This document shows, piece after piece, positions 54,306 through 63,153 of a stretch of 64,000 nt of DNA. The stretch spans positions 1 to 64,000 of the forward strand of contig JBBRYP010000018.1 of the NCBI GenBank assembly GCA_038237515.1, in the 5' to 3' direction. How positions within the stretch are numbered: the first letter of the stretch is position 1; every line of letters starts with the position of its first letter. Source of the DNA: JBBQDZ01 sp038237515. GTDB lineage: Bacteria; Actinomycetota; Thermoleophilia; Gaiellales; Gaiellaceae. The position numbers and the translations under genes were made by a program. A model generated the notes under the pieces. That model was not told the origin of the DNA and made no database searches. It worked only from the letters and a program-made list of their open reading frames with translations.

Positions 54306-54785
54306 GTGCGCAGCCTGCTGCTCGGCATTCTCGCGCTCTCGGCGCTCGGCCGCCCGGCGACGATCACCCAGACGCAGATCGCCGGCGCTGCACTCGGGAA
54401 GCAGGCGCCCTATTACCGCGCGGCGTTCGGAAGGCCGTGGCGCCGCGACCGTCTCGAGGGCGGCCTCGAGCGCCTCTCGTTCCCGCAGCGCGCCCTCGAC
54501 GTGTACTTCCGCTCGGGGCACAAGGCCGCGGTCGGGATCGTCACCTGGAGCATCCGGCTGCGTACACGCGAAGGCATCGGCCCCTGCGCATCGCTCGCCG
54601 CCCTGCGCAGCGCCTACGGCTCGCGTATCGTCGCGTTCCGCCGCTCGGGAAAGGTGCGCGCCTACCGGCTCGGGCAGCTCTGGTTCGCGCTCGCGAGCGG
54701 GCGCGTCGCCGCCGTCCAGCTCTCCCGGAAGCCTCTCACCGTCTTCACCGCCCTGAACTCCCCGGCCTGCTCGGCCGGAGCCTGA
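54306..54785 (+). CDS. Secreted protein of unknown function
   Basis: The 159-residue protein starts with a signal peptide (RSLLLGILALSALG). It is probably a small compact domain with two cysteines (GPCASLAALRSAYGS and NSPACSAG), perhaps joined by a disulfide. It shows the pattern of exported actinobacterial proteins: basic, no catalytic motif. I do not recognise a family. 54786-54937 contains copy B of a dispersed repeat and no gene. Confidence 0.65.
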   Translation: MRSLLLGILALSALGRPATITQTQIAGAALGKQAPYYRAAFGRPWRRDRLEGGLERLSFPQRALDVYFRSGHKAAVGIVTWSIRLRTREGIGPCASLAALRSAYGSRIVAFRRSGKVRAYRLGQLWFALASGRVAAVQLSRKPLTVFTALNSPACSAGA

Positions 54786-54836
54786 CGACGATACCGAAGG
54801 CTGGTACACGTTCCAGGGTCAGCAGGCAGTTGCGGC

Positions 54837-54899
54837 CGGAGCCGGGCTTGCCCGGCGGGAGGCCAAGCGAGGCTGGGCAGCAAGAGCGCAGAAGGAGGG
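54837..54899. repeat. Dispersed extragenic element, copy B
   Basis: Inverted copy of the element at 10-73: the 25-bp block at 54837-54861 and the 14-bp block at 54886-54899. It sits between the convergent ends of the secreted-protein gene and sigA. Its hairpin GCCGGGC-TT-GCCCGGC may also help end transcription. Confidence 0.6.
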
Positions 54900-54937
54900 T
54901 GTCCGTGGGGGAGGGAACCCTGGGTTCCCCCGCGCTA

Positions 54938-56017
54938 CTACGCGACTTCGCGCAGTTTCTGGCTCTCGGAGAGGGCCCGAAGCTTCTTCAGGCCCTGGTT
55001 CTCGATCTGGCGGATCCTCTCGCGCGTGACGTTGAACGTTCGACCGACCTCGTCGAGCGTGCAGGGATGCTCCCCGTTCAGCCCATAGCGGAGCTCGAGG
55101 ACCCGTCGCTCGCGGTAGGAGAGGGATGATAGGACCTTCGTCAGCGTCTCCTTGCGGAGGGTGACCTCAGCCGCTTCCTCCGGCAGGGGCGCCGTCTCGT
55201 CGGTGATGAAGTGCCCGAACTCCGATTCGTCGTCCTCGCCGACCGGCTTCTCGAGCGAGACCGGCGACTGGGCCGTGCGCCGGATCTGGTCGACCTCGTC
55301 ACAGCTGAGCTCGACGTCGCGGGCGACCTCGTGCGAGGTCGGCTCCCGCCCAAACTCTGACCGTAGCTTGCGCTCGGAGCGGAGGATCTTGTTCAGTTTC
55401 TCGACGACGTGCACCGGCATCCGGATCGTCCGCCCCTTGTCGGCTAGCGCCCGCGCGACCGCCTGACGGATCCACCACGTCGCGTAGGTCGAGAACTTGA
55501 ACCCTTTGCGGTAATCGAACTTCTCGGCGGCGCGGACGAGGCCGATCGTGCCCTCCTGGATGAGATCGAGGAAGGGAAGGCCCTGGTTGCGGTAGCGCTT
55601 CGCGATCGAGACGACGAGGCGGAGGTTCGCCTCGATCATCTCCTGCTTCGCGCGATGGTCGCCGCGCTCAATCCGCTTCGCGAGCTCGACCTCCTGGGCC
55701 GCGGTGAGCAGGTCGACCTTGCCGACGTCCTTGAGGAAGAGCTGCAGCGAGTCGGTGGTGACCTCGCGGACGGCCGCCTCGACCTCCGCCGTATCGGGCT
55801 CCGCCACCGCGACGACCTCGATCTGGAGCTCCTCGAGGGCCGCGTAGAACTCGTCCAGCTGCGTCGTGTCGAGGTCGAGGTCGTCGAGCACGACCGAAAT
55901 CTCCTCCGCAGTCAGGGAGCCGGCCTCCTGCCCGGTCGCGAGCAGGCCTCTAGCCTCGTCGGTGTCCAGAACGTCGACGACCGGCGGTCTCGCCGTTGCA
56001 CCCACGACTGCGCTCAT
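54938..56017 (-). CDS. sigA: Principal-type RNA polymerase sigma factor (SigA/RpoD)
   Basis: A sigma-70 factor of 359 residues. Region 1.2 is [20 protein letters not shown]. Region 2 contains [20 protein letters not shown] and [20 protein letters not shown] (-10 recognition). Region 3 is [14 protein letters not shown]. Region 4 ends [20 protein letters not shown] (-35 recognition). It is shorter than E. coli RpoD, lacking the long non-conserved insert. ATG 56017 is chosen because AGGGGGAG lies 7 nt upstream; a GTG 6 nt earlier is too close to it. The gene is downstream of the TPR gene. Confidence 0.93.
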   Translation of the reverse strand: MSAVVGATARPPVVDVLDTDEARGLLATGQEAGSLTAEEISVVLDDLDLDTTQLDEFYAALEELQIEVVAVAEPDTAEVEAAVREVTTDSLQLFLKDVGKVDLLTAAQEVELAKRIERGDHRAKQEMIEANLRLVVSIAKRYRNQGLPFLDLIQEGTIGLVRAAEKFDYRKGFKFSTYATWWIRQAVARALADKGRTIRMPVHVVEKLNKILRSERKLRSEFGREPTSHEVARDVELSCDEVDQIRRTAQSPVSLEKPVGEDDESEFGHFITDETAPLPEEAAEVTLRKETLTKVLSSLSYRERRVLELRYGLNGEHPCTLDEVGRTFNVTRERIRQIENQGLKKLRALSESQKLREVA

Positions 56018-56133
56018 CTCCACTCCCCCTCGAAGGAATCCTGGTCAAGGTCATCCTTGCGAAGGCGGCACTGTCGCACACGGACCGGATGGATCGCCAT
56101 AGGCCGATCGGCTCATCTTGCACGCAGCGGGTC

Positions 56134-57105
56134 CTAACCGACGCCCTTGACGCCACGCAGGCTGCGCAGATACGTGCGAGCCTCTCTCCCGATTCGGGTG
56201 TGTGGTCCCTCGGCGGCGGCGCGGCGCAGCTCCTGCCTGGCCCGGTCGACCTGCCCGATCCAGAGCAGGAGCAGGCCGAGGTGGAACCGCACCGTCGGCG
56301 CGTTCGGGAAGCGCTTCACGAGCGGGCCGAGGCGGGAGAACGCGAGCGACGGGCGGACCTTCGAGAACCGGCCGACGGCGGCGGCGACCTGGGCCCCCGC
56401 GTCACGAGGCGCCGCCGCAGCAGCCGCGAGGTACTGGCGCTCCGCCGAGAGCGGTCGCCCGAGGCGCTGGAGCGCGACCCCGTAGAGCAGCTTGCCGGGG
56501 ACACCGGCGCGCGCCGCCCTCCGCAGCGCCCGCAGCTGCGCCGGCGGAGACAGCCTCGCGAGGCCGGGAGGAGGGCCGAACCCGGGAAGAAAGACCGGAA
56601 GCCCTTTCGGAAATCCCGGATGCAGGAGATCGTCGGCCGCGACCGCCGACGCGGTGTCGGGCGCGACGCGGGCGGCCCGCCGCCAGGCGGCCGTCGCAGC
56701 GCCGTCCCGGCCGGACCAGAAGAGCGCGAGGCCGAGGTGGAGCTGCGCGAGCGAGCTCCGCGGGCTCTCCGCGGCCAGAGCCTGAACGGCCGCGAGGCTG
56801 TGGTCGGGCCAGCGCGCGAATGCCAGGCCCACGCGTGCCTCGAGCGAGCGGTATCGCGCGAAGACGCGGCCGGCGGCCTCCCGCCGGTGCGCGCCGAAGA
56901 GCCGCTCCGCACGCCGCAGCGCGCGCGCCTCGGGGTCGATGCGCACGCCGAGGTCGAGCGCGAGGGGCGGCACCCCCGCCCGCGGCCGCGCGGCCGTCGC
57001 CTTCTCGGCGTGACTCGAGGTGGCGACGGTGACGCCGACGGTGACGGCCACCGCCCCGGCGGAGGCGGCGGTAACGAGCGCGACGACGCGGGCGCGCGGG
57101 CTCAC
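56134..57105 (-). CDS. Membrane-anchored TPR-like protein
   Basis: A single N-terminal span (ARVVALVTAASAGAVAVTVG) anchors a 270-residue extracytoplasmic helical region. Repeats include LAQLHLGLALFWSGRDGAAT, LLYGVALQRLGRPLSAERQY and VRFHLGLLLLWIGQVDRARQ, which fit tetratricopeptide repeats. It is probably a protein-protein interaction scaffold. GTG 57105 has TACGGT 7 nt upstream. It is upstream of sigA on the same strand with a 116-bp gap. Confidence 0.75.
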   Translation of the reverse strand: MSPRARVVALVTAASAGAVAVTVGVTVATSSHAEKATAARPRAGVPPLALDLGVRIDPEARALRRAERLFGAHRREAAGRVFARYRSLEARVGLAFARWPDHSLAAVQALAAESPRSSLAQLHLGLALFWSGRDGAATAAWRRAARVAPDTASAVAADDLLHPGFPKGLPVFLPGFGPPPGLARLSPPAQLRALRRAARAGVPGKLLYGVALQRLGRPLSAERQYLAAAAAAPRDAGAQVAAAVGRFSKVRPSLAFSRLGPLVKRFPNAPTVRFHLGLLLLWIGQVDRARQELRRAAAEGPHTRIGREARTYLRSLRGVKGVG

Positions 57106-57112
57106 CGCGTGA

Positions 57113-57118
57113 ACCGTA
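57113..57118 (-). promoter_or_regulatory. -10 box of the TPR gene, leaderless type
   Basis: TACGGT on the minus strand, 7 nt before the GTG at 57105. Confidence 0.45.
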
Positions 57119-57255
57119 GTGCGGAGCGCGCCCGACCCTGCTCCCGATCGTTGCCCCGGAGGCCCCGGGGACGGCACGGCAGGCTGGCTTGCGCGGGAAT
57201 GCGCCGCGGGCGAGGGGCGTTTCCCCGCCTACCCGACGCTATCCTCGAGCGAGAG

Positions 57256-58437
57256 ATGCCCACCTACCGAGACCTCCTCCAGCGCGCCAAGACCGAGATC
57301 GACGAGGTCGACGCGCCGCGCGCCAACGAGCTGCTCTCCGGCCCGGAGCCGCCGCTCGTACTGGACGTGCGCGAGCGGGACGAGTGGGACGAGGGACATA
57401 TTCCGGGGGCGCTCCACATCCCGCGCGGAAACCTCGAGTCGCGGGTCGAGCAGGCGGCGCCGCAGAAGGAGCGGCCGGTGCTCGTCTACTGCGCAGCGGG
57501 CAACCGATCAGTCTTCGCTGCCAAGACCCTCGCCGAGCTCGGCTACGACGACGTCCACTCACTCGCCGGCGGGTTCGCGGACTGGAAGCGGAACGGCTTT
57601 TCGACGAAGCTGCCCCGCTCGCTCTCGCCCGAACGCCGCACCCGCTACAGCCGTCATCTCCTGATCCCGGAGGTCGGGGAGGAGGGTCAGCTGCGCCTGC
57701 TCGACTCCCGTGTGCTCCTGATCGGCGCCGGCGGTCTCGGCTCGCCTGCGTCGCTGTACCTCGCGGCGGCAGGCGTCGGCACCCTCGGGATCGTCGACGC
57801 CGACGTCGTCGACGAGACGAACCTCCAGCGCCAGATCGTCCACTCCACCGCCTCGCTCGGAGAGCCGAAGGTCGACTCCGCGAAGCGGGCGCTCGCCGCG
57901 CTCAATCCCGATGTCGACGTGCTCACCTACCGCGAGCGCCTCACCTCGGAGAACGTCGACCGCATCCTGGACGGGGGTTGGGACGTGATCGTGGACGGCG
58001 CCGACAACTTTCCCACCCGCTACCTCGTCAACGACGCATCCGTCTGGCACCGCATCCCGGTCGTCCACGGCTCGATCTTCCGTTTCGAGGGGCAGGTGAC
58101 GGTCTTTACGCCGCACGAGGGGCCCTGCTATCGCTGCCTCTTCCCCCAGCCGCCGCCGCCGGAGCTGGCGCCGAGCTGCGCCGAGGGCGGCGTGCTGGGC
58201 GTCCTGCCGGGGATCGTCGGCTCGCTGCAGGCGAACGAGGCGCTGAAGCTCTGCCTCGGGATCGGCGAGTCGCTTGCGGGCCGGCTCCTCCTCTTCGACG
58301 CGCTCTCGGCGAGCTTCACCGAGGTTTCGGTGCGCCGCGACCCGGACTGCCCGGTCTGCGGCGAGGAACCCTCGATCACCGAGTACGTCGACTACGTCGA
58401 GTTCTGCGCGGCGGCGGCCGGAGCCCCGGCGCGGTGA
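57256..58437 (+). CDS. moeZ: Rhodanese-ThiF/MoeB fusion (MoeZ-like sulfurtransferase/adenylyltransferase)
   Basis: The protein activates the C-terminal glycine of a ubiquitin-like sulfur carrier and supplies sulfur to it. An N-terminal rhodanese domain has the active-site loop VYCAAGNRS (Cys79). It is followed by the adenylyltransferase domain with LLIGAGGLGSPASLYLAAAG and zinc cysteines in CYRCLF and CPVCG. In the usual MoeZ the rhodanese is C-terminal, so the domain order is reversed. 393 residues. TATCCT lies 10 nt upstream. The stop overlaps cysO (GTGA). It heads the operon that runs to mec. Confidence 0.9.
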   Translation: MPTYRDLLQRAKTEIDEVDAPRANELLSGPEPPLVLDVRERDEWDEGHIPGALHIPRGNLESRVEQAAPQKERPVLVYCAAGNRSVFAAKTLAELGYDDVHSLAGGFADWKRNGFSTKLPRSLSPERRTRYSRHLLIPEVGEEGQLRLLDSRVLLIGAGGLGSPASLYLAAAGVGTLGIVDADVVDETNLQRQIVHSTASLGEPKVDSAKRALAALNPDVDVLTYRERLTSENVDRILDGGWDVIVDGADNFPTRYLVNDASVWHRIPVVHGSIFRFEGQVTVFTPHEGPCYRCLFPQPPPPELAPSCAEGGVLGVLPGIVGSLQANEALKLCLGIGESLAGRLLLFDALSASFTEVSVRRDPDCPVCGEEPSITEYVDYVEFCAAAAGAPAR

Positions 58438-58703
58438 CGACGGTCCGGATCCCCCCCACGCTCCGCACGGAGGCGAACGGCCAGGCGCAGGTGGAGGCCG
58501 AGGGGGCGACTGTCGGGGAGCTGCTCGACGACCTGATGGCGCGGTTCCCAGCTTTGCGGGAGCGCATCCTCGTGGGCGATGCGATCGCGCCCTTCGTGAA
58601 CGTCTACCTCGACAGCGAGGACGTCCGCACGCTCGACGGGCTGGAGACGCCGGTGCGTGACGGAGCCACGGTCATCCTCCTACCGGCCATGGCCGGCGGC
58701 TGA
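58434..58703 (+). CDS. cysO: Ubiquitin-like sulfur carrier CysO (MoaD/ThiS family)
   Basis: An 89-residue beta-grasp protein: TTVRIPPTLRTEANGQAQVE, GATVGELLDDLMARFPALRE, and the functional C-terminal Gly-Gly in LLPAMAGG. In the mycobacterial pathway the thiocarboxylate on this Gly-Gly donates sulfur to CysM. GTG 58434 overlaps moeZ as GTGA. Because cysM and mec follow, CysO fits better than MoaD or ThiS. Confidence 0.9.
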   Translation: MTTVRIPPTLRTEANGQAQVEAEGATVGELLDDLMARFPALRERILVGDAIAPFVNVYLDSEDVRTLDGLETPVRDGATVILLPAMAGG

Positions 58704-59503
58704 TGCCGACGGTCCAGGAGCTCTACGAGCTCTGGGCCGCCGAGTCGGAGCTCCAGGAGGAGCTGCAGCGCAGCCTCGCGCCGCGCGGCACCGAGTGGCT
58801 GTTCGCGAGGTTCGCATCGCTTCGGCCGCGCAGGGGGCAGCTGGTCGTCGACGTCGGCGCGCGCGACGCGCGCCACGCGGTCAGGCTCGTACGCGAGCAC
58901 GGGCTGAGGGCGGTCGCCCTCGACCCGCTGCCGCTCCACGTCGAACGCGCGCGCAGCGCGGTCGCGGAGGCCGGCCTCGCGGAGGCGATCGAGGTCGTGG
59001 AGGCGCCGATCGAGGCGATGCCGCTCGGAGACGGATCCGCGGACTGGATCTGGTGCCGCGACGTCCTCGTGCACGTCGACGCTCACAGCGGGCTCGCCGA
59101 GTGCGCGCGAGTGCTGCGGCCGGGCGGATCGCTGCTCGCGTACGTGACGCTCGCGACGGATCGGCTCGAGCCGCGGGAGGCCGCCGAGCTCGCAGGCGCG
59201 ATGGCGCTCGCTCCTGGGAGCACGACGCCCGAGGCCATCGAGGCGGCCGCGGCCGATGCGGGGCTCGCCGTCCGCTCGGTCGAGCGGCTCGGCTCGGAGT
59301 GGCGCGAGCGGATGATCGAGGACGGCGCCTGGGACCCGGCGCAGGACCTGCTGCGACTCGCCCGCCTGCGCCGCCGCGAGCGCGAGCTCGTCGACGCGCA
59401 CGGCGCGGCCACCGTGGCCGCCGAGACCGGGGGGCGGCTGTGGGGGATCTACCAGCTGCTCGGGAAGCTCTGCCCGACCGTCTACGTGTGGGAGCGTGCC
59501 TAG
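58703..59503 (+). CDS. SAM-dependent methyltransferase in the cysO-cysM operon
   Basis: A 266-residue Rossmann methyltransferase. Motif I is VVDVGARDARHAVRLV, the next acidic position is AVALDPLPLHV, and motif IV is DWIWCRDVLVHVD. ATG 58703 overlaps the cysO stop (TGATG), and its own stop region overlaps cysM by 8 bp. Its placement inside the pathway is unusual. It may methylate a pathway intermediate or an unrelated molecule. Confidence 0.82.
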   Translation: MPTVQELYELWAAESELQEELQRSLAPRGTEWLFARFASLRPRRGQLVVDVGARDARHAVRLVREHGLRAVALDPLPLHVERARSAVAEAGLAEAIEVVEAPIEAMPLGDGSADWIWCRDVLVHVDAHSGLAECARVLRPGGSLLAYVTLATDRLEPREAAELAGAMALAPGSTTPEAIEAAAADAGLAVRSVERLGSEWRERMIEDGAWDPAQDLLRLARLRRRERELVDAHGAATVAAETGGRLWGIYQLLGKLCPTVYVWERA

Positions 59504-60437
59504 CTTGCTCGCCGCCAACCTGCTCGAGCTGATCGGGAGCACACCGATCGTCGAGCTGAGCCGCCTCTCGCCGAACGCCGCCGTTCGGATCTACGCGAAG
59601 CTCGAGGGCCAGAATCCGACCGGGTCGATCAAGGACCGCGTGGCGAAGGCGATGATCGAGGCGGCGGAGGCCTCGGGAGCGCTCGAACCCGCCCGGGCGA
59701 TCCTCGAGCCGACGAGCGGCAACACCGGCATCTCGCTCGCGCTCGTTGCGAAGCTGAAGGGGTACCCCCTCACCTGCGTGATGCCGGAGAACGTCACGGA
59801 GGAGCGCAAGCGCCTGCTGGAGCTCTACGGCGCCGAGATCGTCTTCTCGCCCGGCGAGGAAGGCTCGAACGGAGCCGTCCGCGTCGCCCTCGCCCTCGCG
59901 GAGCGCGAGCCGCGGTACTTCCTCCCCTTCCAGTACGGGAACGCGGCCAACCCGCGCGCGCACTACGAAGGCACGGGCGCCGAGATCGCCTCCGAGCTCG
60001 ACCGTGTCGACGTCCTCGTAGCCGGCCTCGGGACCGGTGGAACATTGATGGGCACCGGGGCGCGCCTCCGCGAATCATTCCCCGACGTGGTCGTGGCCGC
60101 CGCGGAGCCGCTTCCGGGCGATCCCGTCATGGGTCTGCGCTCGCTCGAGGACGGCTACGTCCCGCCGATCCTCGATGTCTCGAAGCTCGACCGCAAGCTG
60201 CTCGTGTCCAACGCCGAGGCCGTCACCGCCCTCCGCGCGCTCGTCGAGTACGAGGGGATCTTCGCCGGGGTCTCCTCCGGCGCCGTCGTGCACGTGGCGC
60301 GCAGGCTCGCGGCCGAGCTCGACGAGGGGGCGACCGTCGTGTGCGTCCTCGCCGACGCCGGCTGGAAATATCTGTCGGCGCCCTTCTGGGCCGAGGTCGA
60401 TCCGGAGCGCTCGATGGAGGCGAGCCTCTGGTGGTAG
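59496..60437 (+). CDS. cysM: CysO-dependent cysteine synthase CysM
   Basis: Fold-type II PLP enzyme of 313 residues. The PLP lysine is Lys46 in NPTGSIKDRVA, the substrate-binding loop is PTSGNTGISLA, and the phosphate loop is GTGGTLMG. It should condense O-phosphoserine or O-acetylserine with the CysO thiocarboxylate. The C-terminus ends DPERSMEASLWW. It overlaps the methyltransferase by 8 bp and mec by 7 bp. Standard CysK is possible on sequence alone, but the neighbours argue for CysM. Confidence 0.9.
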   Translation: MPSLLAANLLELIGSTPIVELSRLSPNAAVRIYAKLEGQNPTGSIKDRVAKAMIEAAEASGALEPARAILEPTSGNTGISLALVAKLKGYPLTCVMPENVTEERKRLLELYGAEIVFSPGEEGSNGAVRVALALAEREPRYFLPFQYGNAANPRAHYEGTGAEIASELDRVDVLVAGLGTGGTLMGTGARLRESFPDVVVAAAEPLPGDPVMGLRSLEDGYVPPILDVSKLDRKLLVSNAEAVTALRALVEYEGIFAGVSSGAVVHVARRLAAELDEGATVVCVLADAGWKYLSAPFWAEVDPERSMEASLWW

Positions 60438-60820
60438 TTCCGGAGCGGTTGCGGGCGGCGATCGAGGAGCACGCGCGGGCGGAGGCTCCGAACGAGGCGT
60501 GCGGGCTTCTGGCGCTGCGCGAGGGGGTCGCCCTGCGCTACCTCCCGGCCGACAACGAGGAGGCGAGCCCGCACCGGTTCCGGCTGCGGCCACGCGACCC
60601 GCTCGACTTCTTCCTCGAGGACGAGGGCTTCGAGCTCGGGGTCGTGCACTCGCACCCGCCGGAGGCGCCGACGGGTGCGCGGCCCTCCCGCACCGACGTC
60701 GAGAACGTCGGTCTCTGGGAGGGCCGCCCCTACCTTGTGCTGTGGCTAAAGACGGGCGAGCTGCGTGCCTGGAGGATCGCCCGCGGCGAGATCGAGGAAG
60801 TACCGCTCAGATCACCTTGA
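60431..60820 (+). CDS. mec: M67/JAMM metalloprotease Mec (CysO-cysteine peptidase)
   Basis: A 129-residue JAMM zinc protease. The motif is complete: Glu22 in PNEACGLL and H73-x-H75-x10-S86-x2-D89 in HSHPPEAPTGARPSRTD. In mycobacteria this enzyme releases cysteine from CysO-cysteine. GTG 60431 overlaps cysM by 7 bp. The 3' end overlaps the convergent cupredoxin gene by 14 bp. With moeZ, cysO and cysM it completes the pathway. Confidence 0.92.
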   Translation: MVVPERLRAAIEEHARAEAPNEACGLLALREGVALRYLPADNEEASPHRFRLRPRDPLDFFLEDEGFELGVVHSHPPEAPTGARPSRTDVENVGLWEGRPYLVLWLKTGELRAWRIARGEIEEVPLRSP

Positions 60821-61181
60821 ACGAGCCGTGCATCGCGGCCTCGTGCGGAGCGCAGTAGTACTTCCAGGTTCCCTTCTTGAGCGTCACGGTGACCGTCTTC
60901 GTACCGGTCTGGCTGACACCCGTCAGGTCCTTCTCGAACTTCCCGCCCGACTTTTGCTCGATCACGAAGTTGTGGATCGAAGACTTGTCGCGGATCACGA
61001 AGCTGTACTTGCCCGCCCTCAGCGAGGTGACCTTCTTGCCGTGGCTGTCCTTGAGGCTGATCGTGAAGCCGGGGCCGACCGTCCCGGTCAGCTTGGGTGT
61101 CGCCATGGCGAGGATCTGCGTGGCGAAAACTGCGGTCGCGGCGACAGCCGCCGCGACCGCGATCAACATGCGTCGTTTCAT
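60807..61181 (-). CDS. Secreted cupredoxin, copy 1
   Basis: A 124-residue exported blue-copper-like protein. A signal peptide (MLIAVAAAVAATAVFATQIL) precedes a cupredoxin domain with type-1 ligands His70 (SSIHNF), Cys110, His113 and Met117 (YYCAPHEAAMHGSF). AAAGGAGC lies ahead of the ATG. It should act as a small periplasmic or cell-surface electron carrier. It is a tandem paralog of the next gene (79-bp gap) and overlaps mec by 14 bp. Confidence 0.88.
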   Translation of the reverse strand: MKRRMLIAVAAAVAATAVFATQILAMATPKLTGTVGPGFTISLKDSHGKKVTSLRAGKYSFVIRDKSSIHNFVIEQKSGGKFEKDLTGVSQTGTKTVTVTLKKGTWKYYCAPHEAAMHGSFKVI

Positions 61182-61260
61182 GCGTGTAGCTCCTTTGCCT
61201 GAGTTGCCGGAGTCTGACGGTTCAGGTGGAGGTACGCGCGAGCCGCCGAAGCGGATTTCC

Positions 61261-61617
61261 CTACGTGACCTTGAACGAGCCCTTCATCGTCGTCCGGTGC
61301 GGGTCGCAGACGTAGGTGTAGGTGCCCTTCTTGAGCTTCACGGTCGCGCTCTTCGAGCCCACGAAGACGACGGAGGTGATCTCCTTGTTGACGCCGGGGC
61401 CCGTGATGTGGAAGTTGTGAATCGGCGACTTGTCCGAGACGGCGAACGTGTAGGTGCCGGCCTTGACCGCCGTCACCTTCTTCGCGCCGCTCTTGAGCGT
61501 GATCGTGAACCCGGGGCCGACGGTGCCGGTGAGCTTCGGGTGGGACATGGCGCCGGTCTGGGCGACCAGCGCGAGCGACGCGGCGAGCGCCAGGACGAGC
61601 AGGGCGATGCGCTTCAT
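61261..61617 (-). CDS. Secreted cupredoxin, copy 2
   Basis: A 118-residue paralog of the neighbouring gene with the same layout: leader KRIALLVLALAASLALVAQ, the shared strand HPKLTGTVGPGFTITLK, and ligands His67, Cys104, His107, Met111 (YVCDPHRTTMKGSF). GAGGAGA lies upstream of the ATG. The two copies have diverged mostly in the middle loop. No partner oxidase is adjacent, so the redox partner is unknown. Confidence 0.88.
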   Translation of the reverse strand: MKRIALLVLALAASLALVAQTGAMSHPKLTGTVGPGFTITLKSGAKKVTAVKAGTYTFAVSDKSPIHNFHITGPGVNKEITSVVFVGSKSATVKLKKGTYTYVCDPHRTTMKGSFKVT

Positions 61618-61660
61618 GTGTCTCCTCGGATTGGTTGGTTTCGGGCCTGGTTCAGTGTAG

Positions 61661-63142
61661 TCAGGGGCGTATCCCACGCAGCGCGGGATAAAACGCGCGG
61701 AAGCGACGGTAGCCGTCTTCGTAGGCCTCCCGCCAGGCAAGTTCGGGATCGATGCGCCCCACCGTGCGGACACACGCGCGCACCGCCTCGGCGCAGTCGG
61801 AGAAGACACCGCTGGCGACGCCTCCGAGCAGCGCGGCCCCGAAGGCAGATCCCTCCTCGACCGCCGTGCGTTCGAGCGGCAGGTCGAGCACCGAGGCGAC
61901 GATGCGCAGCCACGTCTCGCTCCGCGCTCCACCACCGGAGACGCGCCCGACCGTGGCGTCGACGCCGAGCGCGCCGAGCAGCTCGACCGAGTCGCGCAGG
62001 CCGTATGCGACCCCCTCGAGCACGGCCCGGGCGAGCTCACCCCGCCCGTGGCCGAGCGAAAGTCCGAGGAATGCCCCCCGCGCCTCCGGATCTGCGTGGG
62101 GCGTGCGCTCTCCCGCGAGGTAGGGCAGGAAGGTGACGCCGTGCGCGCCGGCCGGGATCGCCGCAGCTGCCTCGGTCAGCGCCTCGAAGGACAGGTCGGG
62201 CGCCGCCGCGTCGCGAAACCACCGCAGCGATCCCGCGGCGGAGAGCATCACGCCCATCGCCTCCCACGTGCCAGGCACCGCGTGGCAGAAGGCATGCACC
62301 CGTGCCTCCGCGTCGGCCGCATAGTCGGGAAGCGCCGCGAAGACGACGCCCGAGGTGCCGAGAACGACGGAGATCGCTCCGGGACGGTCGACGCCGACGC
62401 CGAGAGCCGCCGCGGCCTGGTCGCCCGCCCCCGCCGCGACGCGGGTTCCGCGGGGACTCGTCCCGGTGACTTCAGGCGACTCGAAGACCTCCGGCAGCCA
62501 CGCGCGCGGAACGTCCAGCTCCCGCAGCAGCTCCTCGCTCCAGCGACGCTCGGCCACGTCGAAGAGAAGCGTCCCCGAGGCGTCGGCCGCGTCTGTCGCG
62601 AGCGTGCCGGTGAGACGCAGGCGAACGTAGTCCTTCGGCAGGAGGACGTGGGCGATCTGCCGGTACAGCTCCGGCTCGTGCCGGCGCACCCAGAGCAGCT
62701 TCGGGGCCGTGAAGCCGGGAAGCGCCCGGTTCCCCGTCAGGCGGATCAGGCGCTCGAGACCCACCCTCTCCTCGATCTCGGCGCATTCGGCCGCGGTTCG
62801 CTGGTCGTTCCAGAGGATCGCCGGGCGCAGGACGAGCAGCGCCTCGTCCAGGAGGACGAGCCCGTGCATCTGCCCGCTGAGCCCGATGCCGGCGGTCGGG
62901 ATCGTCGCGAGCTGCTCGAGCGCCCGCTCGGCTGCCCGCCACCAGTCCTCGGGATCCTGCTCGGCCCACCCCGGCCGCGGGATCGAGAGCTCGTAGCCTT
63001 CCTCGGCGCGCGCGAGCACCTCGCCTCTCGACGAGATGGCGAGCGCCTTGATGCTCGTTGTTCCGACGTCGAGGCCGACGAGCGCGCCGTCCGCAGGGAC
63101 GGGGGCAGCCGGCGTCCTCGACCCGGGCGGCCCGCTGCTCAT
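61661..63142 (-). CDS. xylB: Xylulokinase (FGGY family)
   Basis: FGGY-type carbohydrate kinase of 493 residues that phosphorylates D-xylulose. The N-terminal phosphate motif is LVGLDVGTTSIKALAIS, the FGGY segment reads GLSGQMHGLVLLDEALLVLR, and the C-terminal ATP site includes GGGARSETWLRIVASVLDLP. ATG 63142 is chosen by homology. The next minus-strand gene upstream is xylose-isomerase-like, which supports xylulokinase over glycerol kinase. It is divergent from the MBL-fold gene. Confidence 0.9.
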   Translation of the reverse strand: MSSGPPGSRTPAAPVPADGALVGLDVGTTSIKALAISSRGEVLARAEEGYELSIPRPGWAEQDPEDWWRAAERALEQLATIPTAGIGLSGQMHGLVLLDEALLVLRPAILWNDQRTAAECAEIEERVGLERLIRLTGNRALPGFTAPKLLWVRRHEPELYRQIAHVLLPKDYVRLRLTGTLATDAADASGTLLFDVAERRWSEELLRELDVPRAWLPEVFESPEVTGTSPRGTRVAAGAGDQAAAALGVGVDRPGAISVVLGTSGVVFAALPDYAADAEARVHAFCHAVPGTWEAMGVMLSAAGSLRWFRDAAAPDLSFEALTEAAAAIPAGAHGVTFLPYLAGERTPHADPEARGAFLGLSLGHGRGELARAVLEGVAYGLRDSVELLGALGVDATVGRVSGGGARSETWLRIVASVLDLPLERTAVEEGSAFGAALLGGVASGVFSDCAEAVRACVRTVGRIDPELAWREAYEDGYRRFRAFYPALRGIRP

Positions 63143-63147
63143 AGGCT
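63142..63147 (+). promoter_or_regulatory. -10 box of the MBL-fold gene, leaderless type
   Basis: TAGGCT, 6 nt before the GTG at 63154. Confidence 0.45.
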
Positions 63148-63153
63148 TGCGCC

